From Chitinophagaceae bacterium (GTDB lineage Bacteria > Bacteroidota > Bacteroidia > Chitinophagales > Chitinophagaceae): DNA of 64,000 bases. The notes beneath the pieces are model-generated. The model did no database searches, was not told where the DNA came from, and saw nothing but the letters and a program-made list of their open reading frames with translations. The first letter of the stretch is position 1. Each line of letters starts with the position of its first letter. The translations under genes were made by a program, and so were the position numbers. Positions 34,738-43,379 of the stretch are shown here, piece by piece. The DNA is taken from assembly GCA_016721725.1 (NCBI GenBank), contig JADKHN010000006.1, positions 62,001 to 126,000 of the forward strand. The letters run 5' to 3'.

Positions 34738-35434
34738 CGATATCTACATCAACGGCGAATATTACCGCAAGAACCCCGATTGGGATTTCGCGGACTCCGT
34801 TTGGAAAGCCCGGATCATCCGGGAACTCTTGCAAAGTAATGGCATCCGGCCGAAAACCGTCATCGAAACCGGTTGTGGTGCAGGCGGGAACCTGGTCAAA
34901 CTGGCCGAACTGGACCCTGAGATCAGGCAACTGACCGGTTACGATATCTCTCCCCAGGCCATTGAATTGGCGGGTGAATACGAGGGGGACCGACTGAGGT
35001 TCATACAAGGTGAGATCGGTGATATCCCCGTCTCTTCCGACCTGATGCTGGTGATCGATGTGTTGGAACATGTTGACGATTTTTACGGATTCCTTCGGGC
35101 TTTACGCGACAAAAGCAACTATTTCGTTTTTCATATTCCCCTTGACCTGTCTTGCCGGACCATTCAGAAACCGCACATCCTTCAGCAACAAAGGGAAGCG
35201 GTGGGCCATATCCATTATTTCACCCGGGAGACCGCCACCTGGGCTTTACAGGATACGGGATATGACATCATCGACTGGACCTATACCAAACCGGTGGTGG
35301 ATATCGATCCCCCGGACAGTTTGCGGAGGCGGGTTAAAAAATGGCTTCGTAATTTTTCCTTCGCCCTGAACAGCGAATGGAGTGTGAGGAAATGGGGTGG
35401 CTATTCCATCATGGTATTGGCTAAAAAAAACTGA
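34721..35434 (+). CDS. Class I SAM-dependent methyltransferase
   Basis: A 237-residue soluble enzyme with a Rossmann-like methyltransferase fold. The glycine-rich SAM site is VIETGCGAGGNLVKLAE (about residues 47-63), followed by motif II LTGYDISPQAIELA and the post-II acidic segment LMLVIDVLEHVDDFYG. The Bacteroidetes glycan-cluster context suggests a sugar or lipid-linked acceptor (inference). It overlaps the flippase gene by 17 bases and is followed 1 base later by the glycosyltransferase start. Confidence 0.88.
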   Translation: MINSSNDIYINGEYYRKNPDWDFADSVWKARIIRELLQSNGIRPKTVIETGCGAGGNLVKLAELDPEIRQLTGYDISPQAIELAGEYEGDRLRFIQGEIGDIPVSSDLMLVIDVLEHVDDFYGFLRALRDKSNYFVFHIPLDLSCRTIQKPHILQQQREAVGHIHYFTRETATWALQDTGYDIIDWTYTKPVVDIDPPDSLRRRVKKWLRNFSFALNSEWSVRKWGGYSIMVLAKKN

Positions 35435-35435
35435 T

Positions 35436-36605
35436 TTGAAAAAAGCACTTTGGCTTCCGAGTTGGTATCCAAACCGGTATGATGCATTTGACGGGGATTT
35501 CATCCAGCGCCACGCCAGGGCCATGGCTGGTCATAGCGAGGTAACGGTCATCCATGTGGTAAAATTGAAAGCAGGGGAAGCCGCTATCGAACCCGAAAAG
35601 AACAAGGAGGGAGGTCTGTGCGAAAAGGTCTTTTATTATTCATCACCCCGGTCTGGCTTCCATTTGCTGGATCGGTTCCTCTCATACCGGAAATATCGTT
35701 CAACCTATCGAAAGGCCATACTGGAGCATATATCCGAAAATGGTCTGCCCAGCCTGGTACATGTGCATGTGGCGCTCAGGACCGGCGCGATCGCCCTGTG
35801 GATTCAACGTAAATGGAAGATCCCTTTCCTGGTCACGGAACATTGGACCGGTTATTTGCCTGAAGCGGATGACCGATATGATCAGCTGCCAGCTTACCAT
35901 AGGAATTTACTGAACCGGGTTTTTAAAAAGGCCCTGTTTGTTACCGCTGTTTCTTCGCATCTCGCAGCAGCGATGAAAAAATGGTTCCCATTCATTCAAC
36001 CCCGCATCATTCCCAATGTGGTGGATCCAAGGATCTTTTTTCCTGCGGAAAATAAAGGGCCCCAAAACTTTCAGCTCATTCATGTTTCAAACCTGACCCC
36101 TCAGAAGAATATGAAAGCTATTCTGTCTGCGTTAGTGGAATTAAAAAAATGGTTCCCGGATTTTACCATGCAGATTTATGGTCCTTTGCAACCCGCACTG
36201 GAAGAGAGGATTACGGAAATGGGCTTGCAGGGAATGGTGTTTTGTAAAGGAGAGGTCAGGCAAACCGAACTGGCTGAAGCCATGCGCAGGTCCGATGCCC
36301 TGGTCCTGTATTCCCGGTTCGAGACCTTTGGTTGCGTACTCATTGAAGCCAATGCAGCAGGGATACCGGTTGTCGTGAGTGATCTGCCGGTCTTTAGGGA
36401 GATCGTGGAAGAGGGGAAGAACGGGGTCTTTGCAAAACCCGATTCCCCTCTTGAGTTGGCCCGGATGCTTCAGCAATTGGCAGAGGGCCGGTATACGTTT
36501 GATACAGGACGGATGGTGAAGGAATGTTTGGGTCGGTTCAGTTTTTCAACGGTTGACAAGCAATTCCGGGATCTCTATGATCGGATCAGTCCGGCAATTG
36601 AATGA
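35436..36605 (+). CDS. Glycosyltransferase family 4
   Basis: GT-B retaining glycosyltransferase of 389 residues. TTG 35436 is chosen as start: it follows the methyltransferase stop by one base and yields KKALWLPSWYPNRYDAFDGD, the usual opening strand and loop. Acceptor-domain features include VHVHVALRTGAIA and LVTEHWTGYLPE. The donor domain has LIHVSNLTPQKNMKAILSA and the nucleotide-sugar EX7E region in YSRFETFGCVLIEANAAGIP. It adds a sugar to a surface glycan; donor and acceptor are unknown. Last gene of the flippase operon. Confidence 0.88.
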   Translation: MKKALWLPSWYPNRYDAFDGDFIQRHARAMAGHSEVTVIHVVKLKAGEAAIEPEKNKEGGLCEKVFYYSSPRSGFHLLDRFLSYRKYRSTYRKAILEHISENGLPSLVHVHVALRTGAIALWIQRKWKIPFLVTEHWTGYLPEADDRYDQLPAYHRNLLNRVFKKALFVTAVSSHLAAAMKKWFPFIQPRIIPNVVDPRIFFPAENKGPQNFQLIHVSNLTPQKNMKAILSALVELKKWFPDFTMQIYGPLQPALEERITEMGLQGMVFCKGEVRQTELAEAMRRSDALVLYSRFETFGCVLIEANAAGIPVVVSDLPVFREIVEEGKNGVFAKPDSPLELARMLQQLAEGRYTFDTGRMVKECLGRFSFSTVDKQFRDLYDRISPAIE

Positions 36606-36613
36606 GGCTTCAC

Positions 36614-37192
36614 TTATAATCTTTTGATGGAACTGATCCTGATCTCGGGAGTGAAATGATCTCCGTTATAGGGTTGATCCTGGATGGAACGAACCACTTT
36701 CATGCCTTTCACCACTTTGCCAAAGGCCGCAAATCCTTCCTGATCTCCGCCATTCTCATTGCCGTGATCGAATTGCGTTTGATCGCCGATACAAATGAAG
36801 AATTCGGTATTGGCCGTTCCGGGTTTGGTCCTGGCCAGGGAAAGGGTTCCCGATTTATGGGATAGCCCGGTCAAACGGGTGGATTCGTGTTCAATACCCG
36901 GTATGGACGGTCCGGTGCTGTCGGTCTGCCAGCGCCCGCCTTGAATGATGCCATAGTTGTCTCCGGATAAGCCTTCGGTCTTCAACACCCGGTAAAAAGC
37001 CGCTTTATTAAAATAACCGGAATCAATATAAGAGAGGAATGCGGCAACCGTCTTCGGGGCTTTTTCGGGGTATAGTTCCAGTTCGATATCACCGAAATCT
37101 GTCGTGACCAGGATATGAGGTTCCTTGCTTGAGGGTTGGTTGCATTGGATCAGCACGATGCCCAGGCAGAATAAAAGGAAAGTACGGATCAT
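36614..37192 (-). CDS. Peptidyl-prolyl cis-trans isomerase (cyclophilin), lipoprotein
   Basis: Cyclophilin-type isomerase of 192 residues. The leader ends with IVLIQCNQ, a plausible lipobox with Cys17, so it is probably anchored in the envelope. The cyclophilin fold shows FGDIELELYPEKAPKTVAAF, the active-site region FYRVLK (Arg) and IIQGGRWQ, SLARTKPGTANTEFFICIG and FAAFGKVVKGMKVV. An acidic insert (DHGNENGGDQEG) sits before the last motif. It lies 4 bases from the repeat protein gene on the same strand. Confidence 0.9.
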   Translation of the reverse strand: MIRTFLLFCLGIVLIQCNQPSSKEPHILVTTDFGDIELELYPEKAPKTVAAFLSYIDSGYFNKAAFYRVLKTEGLSGDNYGIIQGGRWQTDSTGPSIPGIEHESTRLTGLSHKSGTLSLARTKPGTANTEFFICIGDQTQFDHGNENGGDQEGFAAFGKVVKGMKVVRSIQDQPYNGDHFTPEIRISSIKRL

Positions 37193-37196
37193 GCCC

Positions 37197-37886
37197 TTAA
37201 TTTCTCACAAAATACTTGATGCCGTTGTTGAACAGCAGTTGGGTGCCCGATTTCATCCTGCCGCGGTATTCAACCCGGTCGAATGAGGAGTAATAGGTGA
37301 ACTGGGTGCCGTCGAGGCTTTTCAGTTTACCCGCGTAGGCCTTGTCATCAAAAGAAGTGTAATAAGCGAATTGTGTTGACCCGATGGATTTCAGTTTGCC
37401 GCGGATGGCTTCGTTGTTATAAGAAGGGTACCAGGTCACGGCATTGTTCCCAACCGATTTGATCTTTCCCTGGATGGCCCCGTCTTCATAGGGTTCATAA
37501 TAAGAGATCGGTGAACTGCCAACGGATTTCAATTTACCCCGGAAGGCATCGTTTTCATAATCGGCATACCAGAGCAGGGTGGTGCGTCCGATGGATTTGA
37601 TCTTTCCGCGAAAGGCCTCATTGTCATTGGCGGTATAGTATTCCACGCGGCCAACATAAGGCTCCAGTTTCCCGGTATAATTCTCTCCGCCACGGTCTTT
37701 GAAGACGTCATATCCCCAATTGATGATATTCCCTTCGGGAGAGATCAGCAGCATGATGCTGGGTTCCACTTCAAAAGCGATGGATTCCACCTGGCCGGCA
37801 TCACTGATGATGATCCTGAAAATGGATTGGGCAAAAGAGGGCGCCAGTAAGAAGGCCGCGACGAGTGTAATGAATAGTTTTTTCAT
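37197..37886 (-). CDS. Secreted protein with seven tandem ~23-residue repeats, unknown function
   Basis: A 229-residue protein with a signal peptide ending APSFAQ (residue 20). After an N-terminal domain (to about 70), the sequence is a run of repeats with the core G-K-(I/L)-K-S-(I/V)-G spaced 22-23 residues apart. The core starts at residues 72, 94, 117, 140, 163, 186 and 209, each followed by a Y-Y or W-Y strand (LLWYADYE, ISYYEPYE, TWYPSYN, FAYYTSFD, FTYYSSFD). The pattern suggests a stack of short beta hairpins. I do not recognise a named family. It is close to the downstream cyclophilin lipoprotein and probably co-transcribed with it. Confidence 0.75.
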   Translation of the reverse strand: MKKLFITLVAAFLLAPSFAQSIFRIIISDAGQVESIAFEVEPSIMLLISPEGNIINWGYDVFKDRGGENYTGKLEPYVGRVEYYTANDNEAFRGKIKSIGRTTLLWYADYENDAFRGKLKSVGSSPISYYEPYEDGAIQGKIKSVGNNAVTWYPSYNNEAIRGKLKSIGSTQFAYYTSFDDKAYAGKLKSLDGTQFTYYSSFDRVEYRGRMKSGTQLLFNNGIKYFVRN

Positions 37887-37996
37887 CCCAGAAGATTGTA
37901 GGTTAAAGTTAGTTCAAATGCCCGGAAACGGATGTAACCTGACTGTTAATTTATCCAATCCAACGTCAACTATTTCATTCTTCAAACACCGGGAAA

Positions 37997-38440
37997 CTAG
38001 CTCAATTCCACTTTTTCCATGATATCTCCGGCGCGGATATCGTCCAGTACATCGAATCCATCGGTGAGCTTGCCAAAGCAGGTATGAACGCCATCCAGGT
38101 GGCTGGTGCCGGCCCGGTTATGGCAAATGAAGAACTGCGACCCGCCCGTATTGGGGCCCCGGTGTGCCATACTCATGACGCCGCGGTCGTGAATTTGCTT
38201 TTCTCCCCTGGTCTCGCAGGGAATGCTCCATCCCGGTCCGCCCGCGCCTGTTCCATTAGGACAGCCGGTCTGCACCATAAAATTGGGAATGACGCGGTGA
38301 AAGCTGAGTCCGTTGTAAAATCCCGCATTGACCAGTTTTTTGAAATTGGCCACGGTGCCCGGGGCCGCATCATCATAGAGTTCAAAATGCATGACCCCTT
38401 TATTGGTGGAAATAGTGCCCTTCGTTAAGTTTTCGCTCAT
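37997..38440 (-). CDS. Peptidyl-prolyl cis-trans isomerase (cyclophilin), cytoplasmic
   Basis: A 147-residue single-domain cyclophilin without a signal peptide. Active-site and fold motifs are MHFELYDDAAPGTVANFKKL, SFHRVIPNFMVQTGCP (catalytic Arg), GVMSMAHRGPNTGGSQFFI and GVHTCFGKLTDGFDVL. ATG 38440 is chosen because the next in-frame start upstream would add 28 residues rich in basic and Ser residues and read across the promoter box at 38453-38460. It is separate in sequence from the neighbouring lipoprotein cyclophilin. Confidence 0.93.
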   Translation of the reverse strand: MSENLTKGTISTNKGVMHFELYDDAAPGTVANFKKLVNAGFYNGLSFHRVIPNFMVQTGCPNGTGAGGPGWSIPCETRGEKQIHDRGVMSMAHRGPNTGGSQFFICHNRAGTSHLDGVHTCFGKLTDGFDVLDDIRAGDIMEKVELS

Positions 38441-38452
38441 TGTTTTTTTTTG

Positions 38453-38460
38453 CAAAAATA
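38453..38460 (-). promoter_or_regulatory. Candidate -7 box (TATTTTTG) for the cytoplasmic cyclophilin
   Basis: The complement of 38453-38460 is TATTTTTG, ending 12 bases before ATG 38440 and implying a very short leader. Confidence 0.45.
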
Positions 38461-38516
38461 GGGGAAGGAGGGATGAACCGGAAATAAAGGATGAATGCCG
38501 CCGGCATTTTACGTGG

Positions 38517-38589
38517 AGCGGCAAAAGGGACTCGAACCCTCGGCCCTTAGCTTGGGAAGCTAATGCTCTACCAACTGAGCTACTGCCGC
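38517..38589 (-). tRNA. tRNA-Gly (anticodon CCC)
   Basis: The minus strand gives a 73-base cloverleaf: acceptor GCGGCAG with TTGCCGC, D arm AGCTCAGTTGGTAGAGC, anticodon loop TTCCCAA and T arm GGGTTCGAGTCCC. The discriminator is T, as expected for glycine tRNA. No CCA is encoded. A 268-base non-coding stretch follows before the SDR gene, in which I see nothing recognisable. Confidence 0.95.
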
Positions 38590-38857
38590 GATTAAAGCTG
38601 ATTTACTTGATTAAAATTACTCAGGATTTCTGAAAATAAAAATGAAAATGTTTTTTCACGTTTTCCTCTTTACCACGTTTTCAGGATAATGGGCTCAATA
38701 TCCATTCTATGAGTCCGGTTCATGGTCTGTTCGAAGAAGGTCAAAATGGCTTACAAAATTAATTACTGAACTTGTATCATTCCCACTTATAGGGCAATTT
38801 CAACACATCCAGGATCAGAAAACCCGGTTTCGGTTTGTATAAAGGTTAACTTGACGG

Positions 38858-39820
38858 ATGTTGAAATTCTCTTTTCTTACAGTCATGATTCTATGCAGGC
38901 TCATGGCTTTTTCACAATTGGCAAATACACTGGCTCCATTAACTATTCAAAATATTGACCCTGTCGACTTTCATGATCATTTGGAAAATATCTCCTCTGT
39001 GGATACGTCAAAGCTGACTCATCAAAACGCATACGCACTGATTGCCGGTGGCAGTAAAGGGATCGGATTCGCCATAGCGGAAGCGCTGGCGAAACGCGGG
39101 TATGATCTCATCCTGGTCGCACGACATATGGATGCCCTGCAAGAAGCTAAACGATATCTTGAATCAACATACAACATCAGGGTGGATATATTATCCTTTG
39201 ACCTGAGCCGGGAGGAAACCGCTACAAAGATCGCTCAATGGTGTACGGAAAGGGGTATTCCCCTGAAGATACTTTGCAATGTTGCCGGACTCGGGGGTGA
39301 AGGTGATTACTTATCCTTGCCGTTGGACAGCCTACGCTATATGATCCACCTTAACCTGGAGAGCACCATGGCCATGTGTCTGACCTTGTTGCCATTACTG
39401 GAAAAGAATGAACCGTCTTACATTTTAAATGTTGCCAGTATGGCCGGGTTTGCCCCCATACCTTCCAAGAATTTGTATGCGGCTACAAAGGCGGCTGTAG
39501 TTTCCTTCAGTTATTCCCTGCGGTACCAGTTAAGAGAAAAGCACATCAGTGTCAGTTGCCTGGCTCCGGGACCGGTATATACCCATCCGGCCATAAAAAA
39601 ACAAACAAAAAAACTCATGGGTTGGCTGGGAAATGCCATGGCGATGAAACCGGCAAAAGTAGGAGAGGTTACGGTCAGAAAAATGCTCAGAGGCAGGCCC
39701 GTGATCGTACCGGGTACCCTTGCCAAGGTCCTTTCCTGGGTTTTGAGGATCGCCCCCCAACGATGGGTCACGTACGTTTATGGCAAATCGGCTGAACGAA
39801 GTAATCGAAAAGCGTTATAA
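38858..39820 (+). CDS. Short-chain dehydrogenase/reductase with N-terminal leader
   Basis: A 320-residue classical SDR. The dinucleotide-binding GGSKGIGFAIAEALAKRGYD starts near residue 63, the NNAG equivalent is CNVAGLGGEGD, the catalytic Ser is in LNVASMAG and the YxxxK is YAATKAA. The SDR domain is preceded by about 58 residues that begin with a hydrophobic segment (SFLTVMILCRLMAFSQ) resembling a signal or anchor, unusual for a family that works in the cytoplasm. The C-terminal part is basic and amphipathic (VLSWVLRIAPQRWVTYVYGK), as in membrane-associated SDRs. The substrate is unknown; the N-terminal start is the less certain part. Confidence 0.82.
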   Translation: MLKFSFLTVMILCRLMAFSQLANTLAPLTIQNIDPVDFHDHLENISSVDTSKLTHQNAYALIAGGSKGIGFAIAEALAKRGYDLILVARHMDALQEAKRYLESTYNIRVDILSFDLSREETATKIAQWCTERGIPLKILCNVAGLGGEGDYLSLPLDSLRYMIHLNLESTMAMCLTLLPLLEKNEPSYILNVASMAGFAPIPSKNLYAATKAAVVSFSYSLRYQLREKHISVSCLAPGPVYTHPAIKKQTKKLMGWLGNAMAMKPAKVGEVTVRKMLRGRPVIVPGTLAKVLSWVLRIAPQRWVTYVYGKSAERSNRKAL

Positions 39821-39899
39821 GGCCGTTTAGTTCGCCGGAAGGCCTCCGTAGCGATATTCAACAACACAATATACCTGCTCAAAATCCACTATTTTAAAC

Positions 39900-39907
39900 T
39901 ACTTTTG
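39900..39907 (+). promoter_or_regulatory. Candidate -7 box (TACTTTTG) for lepA
   Basis: TACTTTTG matches TAnnTTTG and ends 26 bases before the ATG at 39934. Confidence 0.5.
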
Positions 39908-39933
39908 CCCCCTCAAAAGCGGACAGAACGTAC

Positions 39934-41724
39934 ATGGAGAACATCAGAAATTTTTGCATCATCGCCCATATCGACCACGGCAAAAGCACTCTGGCCGACC
40001 GGTTACTCGAATTCACGCATACCATCGGTGAACGCGATATGCAGGCACAGGTACTGGACGATATGGACCTGGAAAGGGAGAAGGGCATTACCATCAAGAG
40101 CCACGCCATACAGATCAATTATAAATGGAAAGGGGTTGAATACGTATTGAACCTGATCGATACCCCAGGTCACGTGGACTTCAGCTACGAAGTGAGCCGC
40201 GCCCTGGCCGCCTGCGAAGGCGCCCTGCTGCTGGTGGACGCCTCACAGGGTATCCAGGCCCAGACCATCAGCAACCTCTACCTCGCCATCGACAATAACC
40301 TCGAGATCATACCTGTCATCAATAAGATCGATATGGACGGGGCCATGATCGAGGAAACCAAGGACCAGATCGTGGAACTCATCGGCTGCAAGCCAGAGGA
40401 CATCCTGCTGGCCAGCGGAAAGAGCGGCATCGGTATTGAAGAGATCCTGACCGCCATCATTGAACGTATTCCTGCCCCCAAGGGTGATATCAATGCCCCA
40501 TTACAGGCGCTGATCTTCGACAGTGTGTATAACAGCTTCCGGGGTATCATCGTGTATTACCGGGTGTTCAACGGCATTTTGAAGAAGAATGACAAGATCA
40601 AGTTCAGCAATACCGGACTGGAATATGGAGCCGATGAAGTGGGCATCCTGAAACTGGGCATGGAAGCCAAACCGGAAGTGAGGGCTGGAGATGTGGGGTA
40701 TATCATCACCGGCATCAAGAACGCCAAGGAAGTGAAAGTGGGGGATACCATCACCACGACGGTCAACCCCTGTAAAGAATCCATCAAGGGTTTTGAGGAT
40801 GTAAAGCCCATGGTCTTCGCGGGTATATTCCCCGTTGAGACCGATGCCTTCGAAGAACTGCGGGATTGCATGGACAAACTCCAGCTGAACGATGCCTCGC
40901 TCACTTTTGAACTGGAAACCTCCCAGGCCCTCGGATTCGGATTTCGTTGCGGATTCCTGGGCATGCTGCACATGGAGATCATCCAGGAAAGGTTGGAACG
41001 GGAATTCAACCAGACCGTGATCACTACGGTACCCAACGTGAGTTTTATCGCCACCACCAGTAAGGGAGAGATCATCACGGTGAACAATCCGACCGAAATG
41101 CCTGATCCCACAAGGATCGACCATATCGATGAACCTTATATCCGGGCCACCATGATCAGCAAACCGGAATACATCGGCAATATCATGACGCTTTGCATCA
41201 GCAAGCGGGGCATATTGATCAACCAGGGATACCTGACACCCACCCGGGTTGAACTCACTTTCGACATGCCCCTGACCGAGATCGTGTTTGATTTTTATGA
41301 TAAGCTCAAAAGCATGACCCGCGGATACGCCTCCTTCGATTATCATCCCATCGAATACCGCGAAAGCGATATCGTGAAGATGGATATCCTGCTGAACGGA
41401 GAAAAAGTGGATGCCCTGAGCGCCCTGATCCACCGGGGCCGGGCCCATGAGTTCGGACGTAAACTCTGCGAGAAACTGAAAGAACTCCTGCCCAAACAGC
41501 AATTCCAGATCGCCATCCAGGCCGCCATCGGCGCCAAAGTGGTGGCCAGGGAGAACATCAGCGCCATGCGGAAGGACGTCACCGCGAAATGCTACGGCGG
41601 TGATATCAGCCGTAAGCGCAAGCTCCTGGAAAAACAGAAGGAAGGTAAAAAAAGGATGAAACAGATCGGAAACGTGGAAGTGCCACAGGAGGCCTTTCTT
41701 GCCGTATTGAAATTAAATGACTAA
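39934..41724 (+). CDS. lepA: Elongation factor 4 (LepA)
   Basis: Ribosome-binding GTPase of 596 residues, the family length. The G domain has CIIAHIDHGKSTLADRL (G1), LDDMDLEREKGITIKSH (G2), DTPGHVDFSYEV (G3) and INKIDMDG (G4). EF-G-like domains II, III and V follow. The LepA-specific C-terminal domain ends with KAKCYGGDISRKRKLLEKQK-type sequence (residues VTAKCYGGDISRKRKLL) and KRMKQIGNVEVPQEAFLAVL. It appears monocistronic with its own promoter box. Confidence 0.98.
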   Translation: MENIRNFCIIAHIDHGKSTLADRLLEFTHTIGERDMQAQVLDDMDLEREKGITIKSHAIQINYKWKGVEYVLNLIDTPGHVDFSYEVSRALAACEGALLLVDASQGIQAQTISNLYLAIDNNLEIIPVINKIDMDGAMIEETKDQIVELIGCKPEDILLASGKSGIGIEEILTAIIERIPAPKGDINAPLQALIFDSVYNSFRGIIVYYRVFNGILKKNDKIKFSNTGLEYGADEVGILKLGMEAKPEVRAGDVGYIITGIKNAKEVKVGDTITTTVNPCKESIKGFEDVKPMVFAGIFPVETDAFEELRDCMDKLQLNDASLTFELETSQALGFGFRCGFLGMLHMEIIQERLEREFNQTVITTVPNVSFIATTSKGEIITVNNPTEMPDPTRIDHIDEPYIRATMISKPEYIGNIMTLCISKRGILINQGYLTPTRVELTFDMPLTEIVFDFYDKLKSMTRGYASFDYHPIEYRESDIVKMDILLNGEKVDALSALIHRGRAHEFGRKLCEKLKELLPKQQFQIAIQAAIGAKVVARENISAMRKDVTAKCYGGDISRKRKLLEKQKEGKKRMKQIGNVEVPQEAFLAVLKLND

Positions 41725-41813
41725 TTTTTTACCGCATTTACCCCGGTAGCCATTTCCGTAATAATCATTTCATGCTTTGAGCATTTGGCTCTGAGCGGCA
41801 GAACCTGTTCCTG

Positions 41814-43367
41814 ATGAAGAAAACAACCCTCATCCTGTTCATCCTGGCTGTCATTTATCTCATCAATGGAATCTGCTCCATCAACGCCCTATCGGTCACG
41901 GCAGACGAAGGCTCGCATCTCAGTTACGGCATCCGATTGCTGAAGGGTGAACCAGCAAGGGTCAACCCGGAAAAGGACAACAGCAAGATGCCCATCTCGG
42001 TCATCAACGCCATCCCCAGGGCGGTAGAGCAAATGATCTCATCCGGCACACATAAAACGGATAATGGGGTTAGAGATACGATCAACGGCCGATATATCAC
42101 CCTCTTTTTCTCCCTGCTGATCATCTGGCTCATCTTTTCCTGGAGCCGCCAATTGTATGGAGATCACGCCGGACTGTTCTCCGCATTCCTGTATGTGTTC
42201 TGTCCGAATAGTTTGTCGAACGCCGTTTTGGTGACCACCGACACTTATTCCGCCTTCTTCCTGCTCGCCACCTTGTATTTCTTATGGCGATACAGCCGGT
42301 CCGGATCCCGGAAGGACCTGGTCTCCTTCGCTCTCCTGCTGGCCTGCTCACAACTGGCCAAACAATCGCTCTTCCATCTCTATGTATTACTGCCATTGTT
42401 AATGGTCATACATACTGTGGTACTGAAGAAGAGGATCATCGTGAAGCGATTGCTTTTGAACCTGCTCATCATCATCACCATCAGCTGGTTCGTCATCAAT
42501 GCGGGCTTTCTTTTTTACGGGATGGACCTTAAAATGGGGGATTATCATTTTATGAGCGATCTGTTCAGGGGATTACAGTCGGCCCTGCCTTCCGGATTGC
42601 CGGTGCCTTTGTCCTCCGCTTTCGTGGAAGGACTGGACCAGGCCAAGTTCTATGACCAGCTGGGCGGGGGATATCCCAACAGTTCTTTTGGCAATGTCAC
42701 GATACTGGGACATAGTTCGACAGGCGGTTCTTTCTGGTACTATTATCTGGTGAGTTTTTTCTTCAAGACTCCGATCACTTTTCTTTTGTTATTCGCCTGG
42801 TCAGGCTACCTGTTACTGACAAGAATGAAAAGGACTGAATTCATGCGGAATGAATTCTTCCTGATCGCACCGGTACTCTATTTTTTGATGCTGATGAGTT
42901 TTTTTTACAAGACCCAATGCGGGATCAGGCAATTCATCTTTGTCTACCCCCTGTTGTTCATAGCCTGTGGAGTCATTATCAGGTATTTTACTGCCCGGGA
43001 ACATTTCGGGATATTGACCATACTCTCCGTGTTCCTGGTCTTCAGTGTCAGCCGCTATGTCAATAATTATTATGCCTATACCAACGAGTTCATCGGCAAT
43101 AAGGCCCATGCCTGGCAATATGTGGGCGCCAGTAACCTGAATATCGGACAGTCAAAGAAAATGCTGGCCCGTTACCTCGAACATCATCCCGATGTACAGA
43201 TGGCTCCCGAAGAACCGCGACCCGGTAAATTCGTGATTCTCATCGACCGTTACCTGGATATCTGGAACACCGGCAGGTACGCCTGGTTGCGAAAACTGAA
43301 GCCGGAAGGGGAGGTGCATCACAGTTATCTGCTCTTCTACGTTCAATCCAAGGATATTCTTCCTTAA
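41814..43367 (+). CDS. Membrane glycosyltransferase, GT39/ArnT-like (PMT_2 type)
   Basis: A 517-residue integral membrane protein of the GT-C type. The first periplasmic loop after TM1 has the acidic motif VTADEGSHLSYGIRLLKGE, matching the catalytic D-E region of PMT/ArnT enzymes that use polyprenyl-phosphate sugars. About ten to eleven membrane segments follow, then a C-terminal soluble part (from about 430) ending SYLLFYVQSKDI. The next gene, 12 bases downstream, is a GT2 enzyme of the kind that makes polyprenyl-phosphate sugars, a fitting donor supplier (inference). Confidence 0.82.
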   Translation: MKKTTLILFILAVIYLINGICSINALSVTADEGSHLSYGIRLLKGEPARVNPEKDNSKMPISVINAIPRAVEQMISSGTHKTDNGVRDTINGRYITLFFSLLIIWLIFSWSRQLYGDHAGLFSAFLYVFCPNSLSNAVLVTTDTYSAFFLLATLYFLWRYSRSGSRKDLVSFALLLACSQLAKQSLFHLYVLLPLLMVIHTVVLKKRIIVKRLLLNLLIIITISWFVINAGFLFYGMDLKMGDYHFMSDLFRGLQSALPSGLPVPLSSAFVEGLDQAKFYDQLGGGYPNSSFGNVTILGHSSTGGSFWYYYLVSFFFKTPITFLLLFAWSGYLLLTRMKRTEFMRNEFFLIAPVLYFLMLMSFFYKTQCGIRQFIFVYPLLFIACGVIIRYFTAREHFGILTILSVFLVFSVSRYVNNYYAYTNEFIGNKAHAWQYVGASNLNIGQSKKMLARYLEHHPDVQMAPEEPRPGKFVILIDRYLDIWNTGRYAWLRKLKPEGEVHHSYLLFYVQSKDILP

Positions 43368-43379
43368 TTTTAGTCCCTC

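Noticed and set aside
38590..38857. Possible small gene in the gap between tRNA-Gly and the SDR gene
   Set aside because: No frame with coding character or start context; AT-rich sequence without recognisable structure.
40501..41502. Long open frame (333 codons) on the minus strand opposite lepA
   Set aside because: LepA is certain across this stretch; the antisense translation is compositionally odd and matches no family pattern.
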